From Synaphobranchus kaupii (taxonomy: Eukaryota; Chordata; Actinopteri; Anguilliformes; Synaphobranchidae), in assembly GCA_029718625.1 (NCBI GenBank), contig CM056379.1:64631626-64695625 (forward strand): DNA of 64,000 nt, written 5' to 3'. Shown one piece after another: positions 45,643 to 56,294 of this stretch (positions are counted from its first letter, which is position 1; each line of letters opens with the position of its first letter). Made by a program: the position numbers and the translations under genes. A model generated the notes under the pieces. The model was not told the DNA's origin, did not search any database, and worked only from the letters and a program-made list of their open reading frames with translations.

Positions 45643-45646
<4 letters not shown>
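44790..45646. other. Non-coding sequence with a 27-bp tandem duplication
   Basis: CACAAGTAACTCATATCTAT plus ATTAAT occurs twice in a row at about 45488-45541. At 45600-45650 GTGTGTCACTGAATGATGGT resembles the Tc1-like end at 44240-44275. No gene was recognised. Confidence 0.4.
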
Positions 45647-45682
<36 letters not shown>

Positions 45683-46040
45683 CACACACAGTTGCACTCA
45701 AAATTATTCAACCCCCTTCACTTTTTGCATACTTTGTGTTGTAGATCAATCTACACTCAATAACCCATAATGACAAAGTGATTTTTTTTTTGTCTAAAAA
45801 TACATTAAAGCAAATGGTATGAATACTTATGCACATGAGATTTCAGTTTTGGATTTTTAATACATTTGAAAAAATGTATAAAAACATGTTTACACTTTGG
45901 GGTTATTGAGTGTAGATTGATGGGCAAAAATTAAAAATTAAATCTACGAAAACAATAAAGTGTGCAAAAGGTGAAGGGGGGTTGAATCATTTTGAGTGCA
46001 ACTGTATGTATATATATATATATAATATATATATATAATA
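45647..46040. mobile_element. Tc1/mariner-type MITE inside a TA microsatellite
   Basis: CAGTTGCACTCAAAATTATT (45689) and the complement of AATCATTTTGAGTGCAACTG (ending 46004) are terminal inverted repeats. Homology runs about 100 bp inwards (CAATCTACACTCAATAACCC on both sides). (TA)n tracts at 45647-45677 and 46005-46040 flank it, fitting insertion at TA. The roughly 316-bp element has no ORF. Confidence 0.9.
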
Positions 46041-46960
46041 CGCATTCATATTGTTAAAGCTGTATCATTTCAGAGAAATATGAATCCTATAATTGGGACG
46101 TCGATGACTACCACTAGGGGGGGCGACCGTGGATAAGGAAATTAAGAGCTAAATGGGATATTTCACCTTGGTTACATCTTAAACTTTACTTAAACTTTAA
46201 GTTTACTTCTAAATAGGTTCATGCCAGCCAAACTCATGCATGCACACAGGATTGCTCTTTCTAAACCCAACTTTCTCTATCTATAGCTTGAATATAAATA
46301 AAATATTTTAGCTTTATAGTCATTGTAAGTTTCAATTTGTGTTATTGTCATTATAAAAAAAATAGCAACTGTGTTATAAAGCATATAGAGTAAAATACCC
46401 GTTTTAGCTCTTTAGTTTCCATAACTCTGGTAGTGTTCATGAACGAACAAACCCCATTGGCACAATAAGCCAATGGTATTCATATAGCACGTCGGTTTCC
46501 CATATCGGAAAAGAACGTTTGGTTTAACAAATACACTTTTGAATGCAAGAAACATTTGGTATTTTCATTGCTCTAGAGGTTACATGCCTACATGCATTGT
46601 ACAGTTCCCAAATTGCAAATTGTTCCACTAATCCACTAATAGTGGAAACGTTACTGAGATTGTAAAAAACCAGAAAGTGGCTAGCCGAACTAACTTACAC
46701 ATGAAGTCGGCTATAATTATGCAGAAAAGTTATTGGAAATAAGCAAAAAATATTACGTTTTAACTACGACAGCAACTTGGTAAAAATACATAACATTCTG
46801 TGTCGATGGTGTTCGTATATGTGCTCGAGGTACGTTTTCTGGGTTGTTTCGTGAAATTAATGGAAGTGAACAGAACCACCTCAGTCTCTCTCGCAAGCCA
46901 ATTTCATTCACGCACACTAACCAGTGGACGGCGCACGCTGTCCATTGGATCTGTCTTGCG
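46041..46960. other. Non-coding spacer
   Basis: No gene or element terminus was recognised. The open frames at 46753-46989 (minus) and 46800-47069 (plus) overlap on opposite strands without motifs. Confidence 0.35.
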
Positions 46961-47105
46961 AGCCACTTGCTACGGGAAAATAGTGACACTTAGAAACTCC
47001 ATATTCGGCAGAGTCATCACAAATCATGTACCAATAAAGATAAAAAGAGTTTGTTGTTTCCACTCATAGTTTGGCTGCAGGAGCAAAAAATGTCTAAGTT
47101 GAGCA
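46961..47105 (-). repeat. Repeat X, short fragment (copy 4)
   Basis: GCTACGGGAAAATAGTGACA, CCATATTCGGCAGAG, TGTACCAATAAAGAT and TTTGGCTGCAGGAGCA match the 5' edge of repeat X in reverse, as at 34890-35020. Confidence 0.8.
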
Positions 47106-49501
47106 CTCTGTTCCATATAAGCTTAGTTGAGCCTGCAGTGTGAAAAGAAGCAGACTGGTGACACCACATGTTTCAGACGAGAACCGCAGATATCAATGCT
47201 CTCCAGAATCAGCAGCCGGGTTCTAGATAGTTGGACATTCCAAATTAGGGTGGGAAGTTGACATGTTCTGCCCTACGTTGGGTGGCAATTTTATATAAAA
47301 AATAATAATAATTTAAAATAAATTAATAAATAAAAAGAGGAACGTCCAAAGTTCCGTCACGCAAATGTGCGCGCGCAAGCACGCATGCACACACAAGCAT
47401 CACTCAAAATCACTCTCCAGCACATCTCACCGTGCTCCCGGCATCCGTCCTGTATAAATCACATTAGTCTCTGGCTCTGAGACAGCGCTCCATAAATCAC
47501 ACTGATATCAATAATGCGAAGTGCCGGGCAGGCAGGGTAATCGGCGCTGGGGGCAGCGTTTAAACCGTTTATGGTCACTGCTAACAAAGTTTAGCTTCTG
47601 CCAGGTCTTCGATTACTAATTCATCAAGAGAGCTCTCTATGAGCTTTCTTCCCCCACCTTAGCAGAGATGCGAAGCTCTTTTCTCGGTGCCAGGGGAAGT
47701 CACATGGTTGGGAACCATGATTTACAGAAGAGCTGGGATCAGAGGACGAAGACCTTCAGAGAGGCTTTTGTTCTCTGCTGTATGAGCGTTTCAAATGGGT
47801 CACTCTTCTCCGAATCATCTCTGTAGTTGAGAAAGTGGCTCCCGTCTTTATCCCGCCACATCATTCCGATGGTCGCACCCTTCTCAGCACTGCTCGGTCC
47901 AGCCGCTCGTTTCCACCTAGACACTCCCACATAAGACAATTGGCACATCCCTGGAGTACCACAATGACTCTCCATTTAAAACAACACACTGTTCTCACTG
48001 TATTATTCAGAGGAACTTTCTGAAACATTACATCAAGCTATTACAGCTACAGCGGCAGTAAGGAGACAAAATTCATTACCATTTGCTAATGTAATTGTTT
48101 TTAAAAGGTGTTTGGAAAAAATTTAAAAAATGCTGTAAATATATCTACAAAAAATAAGTATCAAAAAATAAATAAGTAAAATCAAATGATTAGACGCTAT
48201 AGTTCAGGGTCAGGTGTTCAGTGACATCAAATATTCGGTTCATTCTTTCAACATGAGATTGGAAGCCAAAGCTGGCCCATTATGCCCTTACAACCCTCTG
48301 TGATGCTACTTTCACCTTCAGGTAAAAGGGTCGATAGGAGATAGAGTCCAGAGCATACCAGCTCACAGGGAACTGAATAGCCGATGATTGAAAAAAATGA
48401 AGTGAAGGGGTTACCAATATGCCTATGTTAAAATTGTTTGAATATATCTACGCAGTATATATACTATACTATATATAATTAGGGATGTGCATTTGACCTG
48501 ATTTCCCTGTTCGAGTACTTGCATGGAATTGACGCTTTGTAGCCGAATGTTGGGGAAATAATTGACAGGGGAAAACAACCAATTGGCTCTATGCATGGCG
48601 GCTATACTACGCATTTCCGGTAAAATCTCGGCCAGCACCATTTACTTCCGCCACAACACAAATAGCAGCCAGCTATTTAGCAAACTCTGTTTCTGTCAGT
48701 CACTGCATGAAAAACTGTATATTTGTGACTTAGTTAGATTTATTAAATATTTGTCCATTTGTTGTGTTTACATTATAAGTTCAAAAAGTGTGAAATTAGT
48801 CAAATTTTGCGCATGGAGCATTGCTAACCAGCACAAATGGCTCTGAATCACGTAAAAAATGTTCTGTAGGCCTAATGCATAAAAAACATAACGTTAGCTA
48901 GTGTAAATAACCTAAAACTGAAGAGTTTATACCCGCTACTTTCTAGTAGTTTAAAAAAAGGTAAGGATAGACAGGACAACATATAAGAAGGAAGATTTTC
49001 AAGACAGCTGAATGAGTGAAAGGCTGCTTTCTATGTTTATTAGGCCTGGCCTCATGCTTCTTTCAAGCAGCATTAATTGGGGAAATGTCTCGATGATTAT
49101 CGATATATATCTGCACATTTCAAATGAAAATACTGGCTGTAGACTTGTTGAATATAGCCTATAGGCTAATTGTGATAATAATACTCAATAATAAGAATGA
49201 GCTCATGTAATGCAAACGTTTGATTAAAATAAATTGGCCATTTGCCCCACAAGTGCAGCGTTTATTTAAAATAAAATAAAATAAAAAATATATATATATA
49301 TACGTATTTAATCTCAACGTGGAAATCCGTAGGTTAGCCTACTCTCGGTTTTTGCGATCTGTAGGTTAGGCTACCTACAGTTTTGCAATTCGGGCATAGC
49401 CTACGGTTTTTGCAATCCGATCTATGTGGGGTTTTTCGATGAAATCAATCGTTTTTGCAATGTTAAATCCATTTGTAAAATCCAGCTGTGTCAATACCAC
49501 A
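47106..49501. other. Unique sequence, part possibly conserved non-coding
   Basis: 47430-47900 is complex and unlike the repeats around it (for example TAAATCACATTAGTCTCTGG, TATGGTCACTGCTAACAAAG and GATTACTAATTCATC), which would fit an enhancer-like conserved element, but this is only a guess. 48120-48190 and 49260-49310 are A/T-rich. No gene was recognised. Confidence 0.3.
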
Positions 49502-49639
49502 TAGTGTTGTGTCGTTTGCGAACGATTCGTTGAAAAGACCGAATCTTTTGGGTGAACGAACTGAACTGAATCACTTACTTTTTAATGAACTGATTCTAGT
49601 GATTCGAGTCACTTAAGTGAACTGTTTTGCCCATCACTA
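49502..49639. mobile_element. 138-bp hAT MITE with TAGTG/CACTA ends
   Basis: The element starts TAGTGTTGTGTCG and ends GCCCATCACTA. The flanks ATACCACA (49494-49501) and ATACCACG (49640-49647) are an 8-bp target duplication with one mismatch, as in hAT insertions. It shares termini with the larger hAT at 54478-59278. Confidence 0.75.
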
Positions 49640-49784
49640 ATACCACGGGTGAGTGCCATATCGCTTTTATAAAATGTTTTGGGCCTATATATCTTATAAT
49701 AATCCACCAAAGAAAGGCAACGCAACATTGAAAGTATTATTTTTTAATAGATTGTGCGGTGTGTCTCTGCTGAATTTGTTACTA

Positions 49785-50765
49785 GCAATGTGGATAACGT
49801 GGAAATAGCTTCCTCGAGAGAGCGGGGTACAATTATTCTGTGTGAGGTGTGAGCTCGCAGACCTCACAGTTCCCAGCATGCACCGCACCTCACAGTTCAC
49901 TGGCAGCTCACAGCTCGCTGTGGCAGCTGGCAGCTCCCACCTCGCAGTGTTCGTATCTTTTTAGGTAGGCTACTTTTAGTACCTTTCGTTCTGAGAGTGT
50001 TGAAAGATGCAAAGGTTAAAGCTGGAGTAGGCACGTTTGATTGTAACGCTTTTTTTTACTTTATATTTTTTCTCAAGAGACCATTCTAAAACGTGCATTT
50101 AACATATTTACTCGTCCTCTGGATGTTTAAAAGAACGAGCAGCCTATTTATGTAATTAAAATGTTTACGTTGTAGTAGGCTATCAGTATTTTTTTTTTAA
50201 TCTAAAAGACAATTACATTGAATACAAATGGCATTTACATTCGCTCAATGTGCAAGGGTATGACAACAAAGGATAGACTACAGTAATATAAATTAATAAT
50301 ATAAACTAAAATACAGCAATAAGGATAATTCAAACAACAGTATTTATGTAGCCGGGTGGTAAATAAAATATATTCCCCACAGGAAAAGCTACAATGGAAC
50401 AATCTTTTTTGTTCAGAGAAAGGGTTAAAACTGATCTACATGACTAAAATTTCTGTTCATTTATCCACGTGTTTATTTTGAAAGCTATGTACAAAGTAAT
50501 GTAGGAGATGTAATGGAGGAAGCCAAACAATCAGTTACAACTTTTGTCCAGCAGATGGCGCTTTTTGGAAAAGGTTAGTTTTGCGATTGAAAAATAATTG
50601 TAACCTCGTTGTGCGAGTGGACTGCATTGTCCTGACACCGGAGTTCAGATCTAATAGGCTACTTTGTGTTGGAAGGATTTGAAATTGTAAACCCACTGCC
50701 GTATTTTGTAGGGTATTTTTGTCGGCTGAAATGGTTGTCCTATGTTTTGCAGTGTATTTTCTAGC
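49785..50765 (+). repeat. Left arm of a long inverted repeat (49.8-59.35 kb)
   Basis: CACAGTTCCCAGCATGCACC, AAAGATGCAAAGGTTAAAGC, CATTCTAAAACGTGCATTT, CCATTGTAGC-like and TACTTTGTGTTGGAAGGATT are the complement of 53340-54470, over about 900 bp with scattered indels. Outside 49845 the homology continues to sequence right of the hAT insertion (59287 to about 59350), so the arm was longer before that insertion. Confidence 0.8.
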
Positions 50766-50842
50766 GTAGCTTCTGCAGTAATGTATTTGTAAGCATACCG
50801 TGGCAAATTTAATTTTGTTTTATAAACTGAAGCTATACTTAA

Positions 50843-51440
50843 AGGTTGTATCAGCGATTTTGGGTGGAAACATAAATGATTTTTTTTTTCCTCACGATCC
50901 GCTAGCTGCCCGCCCCATAAGCAGGCCGTCAAAAAACCGCGTCTCTGTAGGCAGCCTATGCTCCGAGATCGTACACAAAAACAAATGGTACTACCAACCA
51001 CTCAAAACCAAAATAAACAGTATTCCAACCAATCACAATGATCTGCACAAACGCTAATACTCTTATCTCGCTGAAATCTTGACGGATTTACAAACGGTTT
51101 GGTTTCTTACAAACGTTATTAACGTGGTTATAATTCTGGATGCTTGAACACTATTTTTTAAAACATAACATAATTATTCATAAGTATGTTTGTTTGGGAT
51201 TTCGCTTCAGAAGTGACGTCACGTTTGTGCAGATCATTGTGATTGGTTGGAATACTGTTTATTTTGGTTTTGAGTAGTTGGTAGTACCATTGTTTTTGTG
51301 TACGATCTCGGAGCATAGGCTGCCTACAGAGACGCGGTTTTTTGACGGCCTGCTTATGGGGCGGGCAGCTAGCGGATCGTGAGGAAAAATCAGATGAATG
51401 TGATCATTTATGTTTCCACCCAAAATCGCTGATACAACCT
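50843..51440. mobile_element. TTAA-flanked MITE with ~210-bp inverted ends
   Basis: The element starts AGGTTGTATCAGCGATTTTG and ends with its complement. TTAA lies at 50839-50842 and 51441-51444. The arms stay nearly identical for about 210 bp, through CCGCTAGCTGCCCGCCCCAT and GTGATTGGTTGGAATACTGT. TTAA target duplications and the AGG start fit Kolobok/piggyBac-like MITEs. Long open frames over both arms mirror each other and are not genes. Confidence 0.9.
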
Positions 51441-51444
51441 TTAA

Positions 51445-52854
51445 TAGCCAACTTTGACAGTCTACAAATTATCTGCGCTAAAGCATCAGTGCAGCGTTAC
51501 ACAAATATAATTACATGTGGGGCTACTAACAGTTTAAGTGTTACAGTAGGCTAGTACATTTTGTTTATAAATAGCCATCATGTAGATAGTTATTGAACTA
51601 AGTGTGAATTAGCACCATGGAGGATTTTGTGTGGAAATGACCCCCCTTGCATAGTTGTATTGAGCTATAGTTCTCTCACTGCAGAAAAAGCACGGTTTTA
51701 GAAAAGCTCTTTTCCTCCACTCCAAAAGTGATGTGGTTTATGTAAATTTGTCTGAAACACAAAGAACATGTTTTTATTATTTAAGTTTTTTGAAATATCC
51801 AATAAAATATATTTTTTTCTCCACTCCAAGCACATCCTGTGGGAGGCGAGGAACATCATAGTCTAGCAAAAAACAACAATAGACCTGGTCACTCTTCAGA
51901 GGAGAATCCAAAGCCTCCTTCGGGACGGCGTTATGGTGGACTTCAATAAAAATAAAAGACTGGCAAAAGAGACATGGGGGGTGGACGAGGACCACTGGAA
52001 AAAACTGAACATATAGTCCACCCCCGTAAAGACACACACAATCCACATTTTACCGCTTTCTGTGTGGCTTCAGGGACAGTGCTACCTAGGCTACCGTGCC
52101 GCACTTCCTGAGGAACCAGGAGTTTGTGGAGTACGACGCGTCGCTCATGGCATGTAAATTGAATAAATGACAATGTATTGTATTTCAATCTGAATTCAAT
52201 AGTGTTTACTGTACTGTTACACTTTATTATAATCATAATTAGTATAGCTTGATGTTGGGACAGTGGGCATTTTTTTAAACTAAAGGAATAAACAATAAAA
52301 GCACACCAATAAAATCAATAAAAGCACAAATATAGGACAGTGAATTATTATTATTTTTTGTTGTTTTTTTAATAACCATGTTCTGCACTTTGTATTGTAT
52401 AGGCTACGTGTAATTATTGTGGCTGTAGGCCTACGGGAGCCGCTAGGCTAACTAAAATGTATAATACAGACAAACATCCAAAAATGCAACACAAACGTTA
52501 TAAAATCGGTAAACATTAAAACAAGCTTAATGACCGGTAAAAATGACAGTGACATTTTTTTTCAACTCCATCCTTCATGTTGACAGATTATGATTTACTC
52601 TAGCAAACCACTGGTCCACAAAATGGTCAAGCAACAAATTAAAGTAGGCTAACCCCTGCCAAAATAAATATTTACATTTACAAATACTTGCAATTGTGAT
52701 TCATTCATTCTGAAAAAGAGCATGCGGTGTGACGAATGCCAGAAAGACAAAGAAAAATGAGAGAAATCGTTAATAACTGGTATAATTGCTAGCTGCTAGA
52801 AGCTTGCGTGGTGCGAGCTATGAGGTGGGAGCTGCGAGCTACCAGCAAGCTTGA
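51445..52854. other. Spacer with a possible decayed coding fragment
   Basis: 51860-52170 contains stretches that read like protein on the plus strand: RIQSLLRDGVMVDFNKNKRL followed by AKETWGVDEDHWKKL, and later PHFLRNQEFVEYDASLMACK up to TGA at about 52168, separated by stops and frame changes. I do not recognise the family. It could be a worn processed pseudogene or chance. The remainder is AT-rich with no features. Confidence 0.3.
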
Positions 52855-53060
52855 GGTGGGAGCTGCCAGTGAACTGTGAGCTGCCACAGCGACCTGCCAC
52901 TGCGAGCTGTGAGCTGCCAGTGAACTGTGAGCTGCCACAGCGACCTGCCACTGCGAGCTGTGAGCTGCCAGTGAACTGTGAGCTGCCACAGCGACCTGCC
53001 ACTGCGAGCTGTGAGCTGCCAGTGAACTGTGAGTCTGTCGAACTGTGGCAAACTGTAAAT
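52855..53060 (+). repeat. 51-bp minisatellite
   Basis: GAGCTGCCAGTGAACTGT starts at 52860, 52911, 52962 and 53013. The 51-bp period is a multiple of three, so frames on both strands stay open (52796-53089 minus and 52851-53183 plus) without being genes. Related degenerate units lie at 54255-54430 and, in reverse, 49860-49950. Confidence 0.95.
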
Positions 53061-53339
53061 ATTGTCGAACTGTGGCAATGTCTCAGCATCTTATTTTTTA
53101 AATTAGTATGTGACCTGGCTGCTTGGTTTATTTATTTTTCTTTTTTTCCTTTGGTATGTAAAATGTATTGTACTGACTTTTAAGTTATTTTCCCCATGTC
53201 TTTGTTTTGTAGTGTATCCTGTCTTATGTTATTGTAATTGCTATCTACGTATGTCTACTATGTCCCTAATTTGTATTGTAATTTTGTCCAAATGCAAATA
53301 AAGGTTTTAAAACAAATAATTTTAAAAAAAGGATTGTAC

Positions 53340-54477
53340 CCGCACAATACACTGCAAAACATAGCCCAACCATTTTAGGCTAATAGCACCGACACAAATT
53401 TTATTTAGTTTAAAAAAAATAATAATAATTTTTAAATTAAATCCCAAGCACAAAACAAAGCACAATACAATACATGAGACTACTGTCTCCTTACTAACAA
53501 AAGACTAGGCGCCGGCCTTTTAGCATCGACACAAATACCCTACAAAATACGGCAGTGGGCTTACAATTTAAAATCCTTCCAAACACAAAGTAGCCTACTA
53601 GATCTGAACTCCGGTATATATTTTTTTCCAAAAAGCGTCATCTGCTAGACAAACGTTGTAACTGATTGTTTGGCTTCCTCCATTACATTTCCTGCATTAC
53701 TTTGTACACAGCTTTTAAAATGAACACGTGGATAAATAAACATAAATTTTAGTCAGGTAGATTAGTTTTAACCCTTTTTCTGAACAAAAAAGATTGTTCC
53801 ATTGTAGCTTTTCCTGTGGGGAATATATTTTATTTACCACCCGGGTACATAAATACTGTTTTTTGAATTATCCTTATTGCTGTATTTTAGTTTATATTAT
53901 TAATTTATATTATTGTAGACTATCCGTTGTTGTCATACCCTTGCATACTGAGCGAATGTAAATGCCGTTTTTGTATTCAATGAAATCGTCTTTGCAATTT
54001 AAAAAATACTTATACTACAAAGTTAACACTTTAATTACATAAATAGGCTACTCGATCTTTTAAACATCCAGAGGACGAGTAAATATGGCAAATGTACGTT
54101 TTAGAATGGTCTCTTGTGAAAAAATATAAAGATAAAATAAATTGTAACGTTAAAAAAAACGTTACAATCAAACGTGCCTACTCCAGCTTTAACCTTTGCA
54201 TCTTTCAACACTCTCAGAACGAAAGGTAGCCTACCTAAAAAGATACAAACACTGCGAAGTGGCAGCTGCCAGCGAACTGCCACAGCGACCTGCCAGTGCG
54301 AGCTGCCACAGCGATCTGTGAGCTGCCAGTGAACTGTGTGAGCTGCCACAGCGACCTGCCAGTGTGAGCTGTGAGCTGCTACAGCGACCTGCCAGTGCGA
54401 GCTGTGAGCTGCCAGTGAACTGTGAGGTGCGGTGCATGCTGGGAACTGTGAGGTCTGCGAGCTTACACCTCGCACAG
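53340..54477 (-). repeat. Right arm of the long inverted repeat
   Basis: The complement of 49845-50765, with extra units of the 51-bp-type minisatellite at 54255-54430. It is interrupted at 54478 by a hAT element that duplicates TCGCACAG, and it continues at 59287. Confidence 0.8.
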
Positions 54478-54548
54478 TAGTGATGGGCAGTTTGGCTCGT
54501 TCCGTATCGTTCGGTTTGAGGAGTCGGATCGGAGTCTTTGGTACTTCC

Positions 54549-55275
54549 TGTGACGCTCTCCTTCCCTTCCCCTTTGTGTCCCGTGTTTTACCTGTTTCCT
54601 CTCGTATCGTGTTGTTTTTGTATTCCTGTTTGTTTCCCCTCGTGCTGCAGGCTGGGCGTGGTTTTTCCCTTTCGTGTCACTCTGTTCCCTTGCTCTGTGT
54701 CCGCCTATCTCTTTACTTCTCTCCGCATGCATTCTTCACACTCTCTGCTCCGCTAATCACTCACGCATACATTCGCCCGCTGCACATTATTGATACCTAT
54801 TAACTCTTGTATTTAGTCTCCCGGTGTTCTTTGTCCTGTGCCAGTTTGTTAAGTCTCGTTGTAGTAATACTCTGGTCTTGTCTCGTCTGATACTTTGTAT
54901 CTAGCTCTGTCTTGCCTTGCTGTCAATTAACTCTTGTCTGCTTTCCAAGTCTACCAGTCTGCAGCTGTTCGTGCCTATCCTGTCTGTGCTCCAAGTCTAC
55001 CAATCTGCAGCTGTTCGTGCCCACTCCACGCTGCCCCGTCTCCCGCTCTCCGCTCCTCCTCTGCTGCACCTGCCCGGATTCCTGCCACCATCCAGTCCCT
55101 GGCCTCTCCAGCTCCCGCTCTCCCGCTGCTGATCCATTACTGGTTTCTGTTTTTCTGTCTAAAACTTCTTTCTATGCTTCAGGAGTTCTGGTCGAAGCAA
55201 TAAATTATTGGATTATTGGAATCCCTTGTGTGTGAGTCATGCATTTGAGTCCAGTCCCTGCTCGGAGTCGTAACA
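54549..55275 (+). mobile_element. Solo LTR, probably Ty3/gypsy
   Basis: A 727-bp sequence starts TGTGACGCTCTCC and ends GAGTCGTAACA (TG...CA). It is flanked by CTTCC at 54544-54548 and 55276-55280, a perfect 5-bp target duplication. It is pyrimidine-rich on the plus strand, with a polyadenylation signal AATAAA at 55199 and a GAGTC-rich 3' end, typical of fish gypsy LTRs. No internal region remains, implying LTR-LTR recombination. Plus-strand open frames in it (54432-54803, 54912-55235) are composition artefacts. Confidence 0.85.
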
Positions 55276-56294
55276 CTTCCGGTTAATACAGTAGGCGACC
55301 GTTCGTTTGTTAGATTCTTTCGAGCTACCCGAGCCGCATCTTTTTCTCCCAGCAGCATGAGCTGGAATTTGAAGCTGTTTCAGAGTTTGGTAGCAAATTA
55401 AGTTGGTAAATCAGCTTTGATATTTTATTCAGATGTAGCCTACATCACCTGATTGATACTCATTTTCTAATAGCCTATGCTCAATGTTTTCTGTTCACTC
55501 CCTCTGACTTTTCAAGCTAGTTTGCAATCGCATCCAGTTTACATTTATTTAGGCTACGACTTTCCCATCTCCGTTATTCTAGCAGAAGTGTAAAATACCG
55601 CTGTCGGTCATTGACTGTAACGTTAGATGTTACATGTAAGAATAGACATTTAATGGTTATATTTGCATAGGCTATAGCTATTTTATTAGTCTATGCAAAT
55701 ATAAATCTTTTTTTTATTTTTTTTATCGGATCCTAGAATCCAGTAGCCTACTGAAAATGTGGTGGATGGATGGCTGTGTAGGAGAGATAGCCAGCCAAAT
55801 CCGACAAACAAGCCAGATCTTGATGTGTGTGTGTGTGTGTGTGTGTGTGGGCTACAGGAGCCTGTTTCGTTTATTACTTTTAAATAGATTTAGTAAAGAT
55901 TTATTTGGACACCATAAAATATGTTTATTTGAACCATTAGGCTTTTTATTTATTCTATTATACTAAATTTTATTTATCTGTTCACTGTTGTTGTTGGCCA
56001 AGCATTCTAAAATAAAAATGCCACCACTTTAAATAAGAAGTAGCCTATTTGCTGAACACAATCGCATATTAATTCTGTTTTATGCTGCAATTCGGTTGCA
56101 AACAGCCACATGTAGCCTAATAATTTCGTAATAAAAAGTAGGCGTCTCGGACTATCATTAGATATAACAGAATACCTTTGTCAATGTTTCTGGTTGATCC
56201 GACGCTAAGTAGGCTAAACCCAATTATTAATGGTGTAGGCTACAGCATTTGCTCTCTATTAAAACTCGAAAGGACTTTGGTTTGTGTCACGGCT
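55276..56294. other. Interior of the hAT element
   Basis: No transposase motif was found. A (GT)n run of about 11 repeats lies at 55828-55849. The stretch is AT-rich and appears to be internal, non-coding hAT sequence. Confidence 0.5.

Noticed and set aside
50651..51554. Open frames mirrored on both strands around 50800-51450
   Set aside because: They are the two arms of a TTAA MITE; the same peptide appears from both arms.
52796..53183. Open frames on both strands over the 51-bp repeat
   Set aside because: The unit length is a multiple of three and lacks stops; no domain and no conservation signal.
54432..55235. Overlapping plus-strand frames rich in S, P, L and C
   Set aside because: They lie in a pyrimidine-rich solo LTR with TG...CA ends and a 5-bp target duplication.
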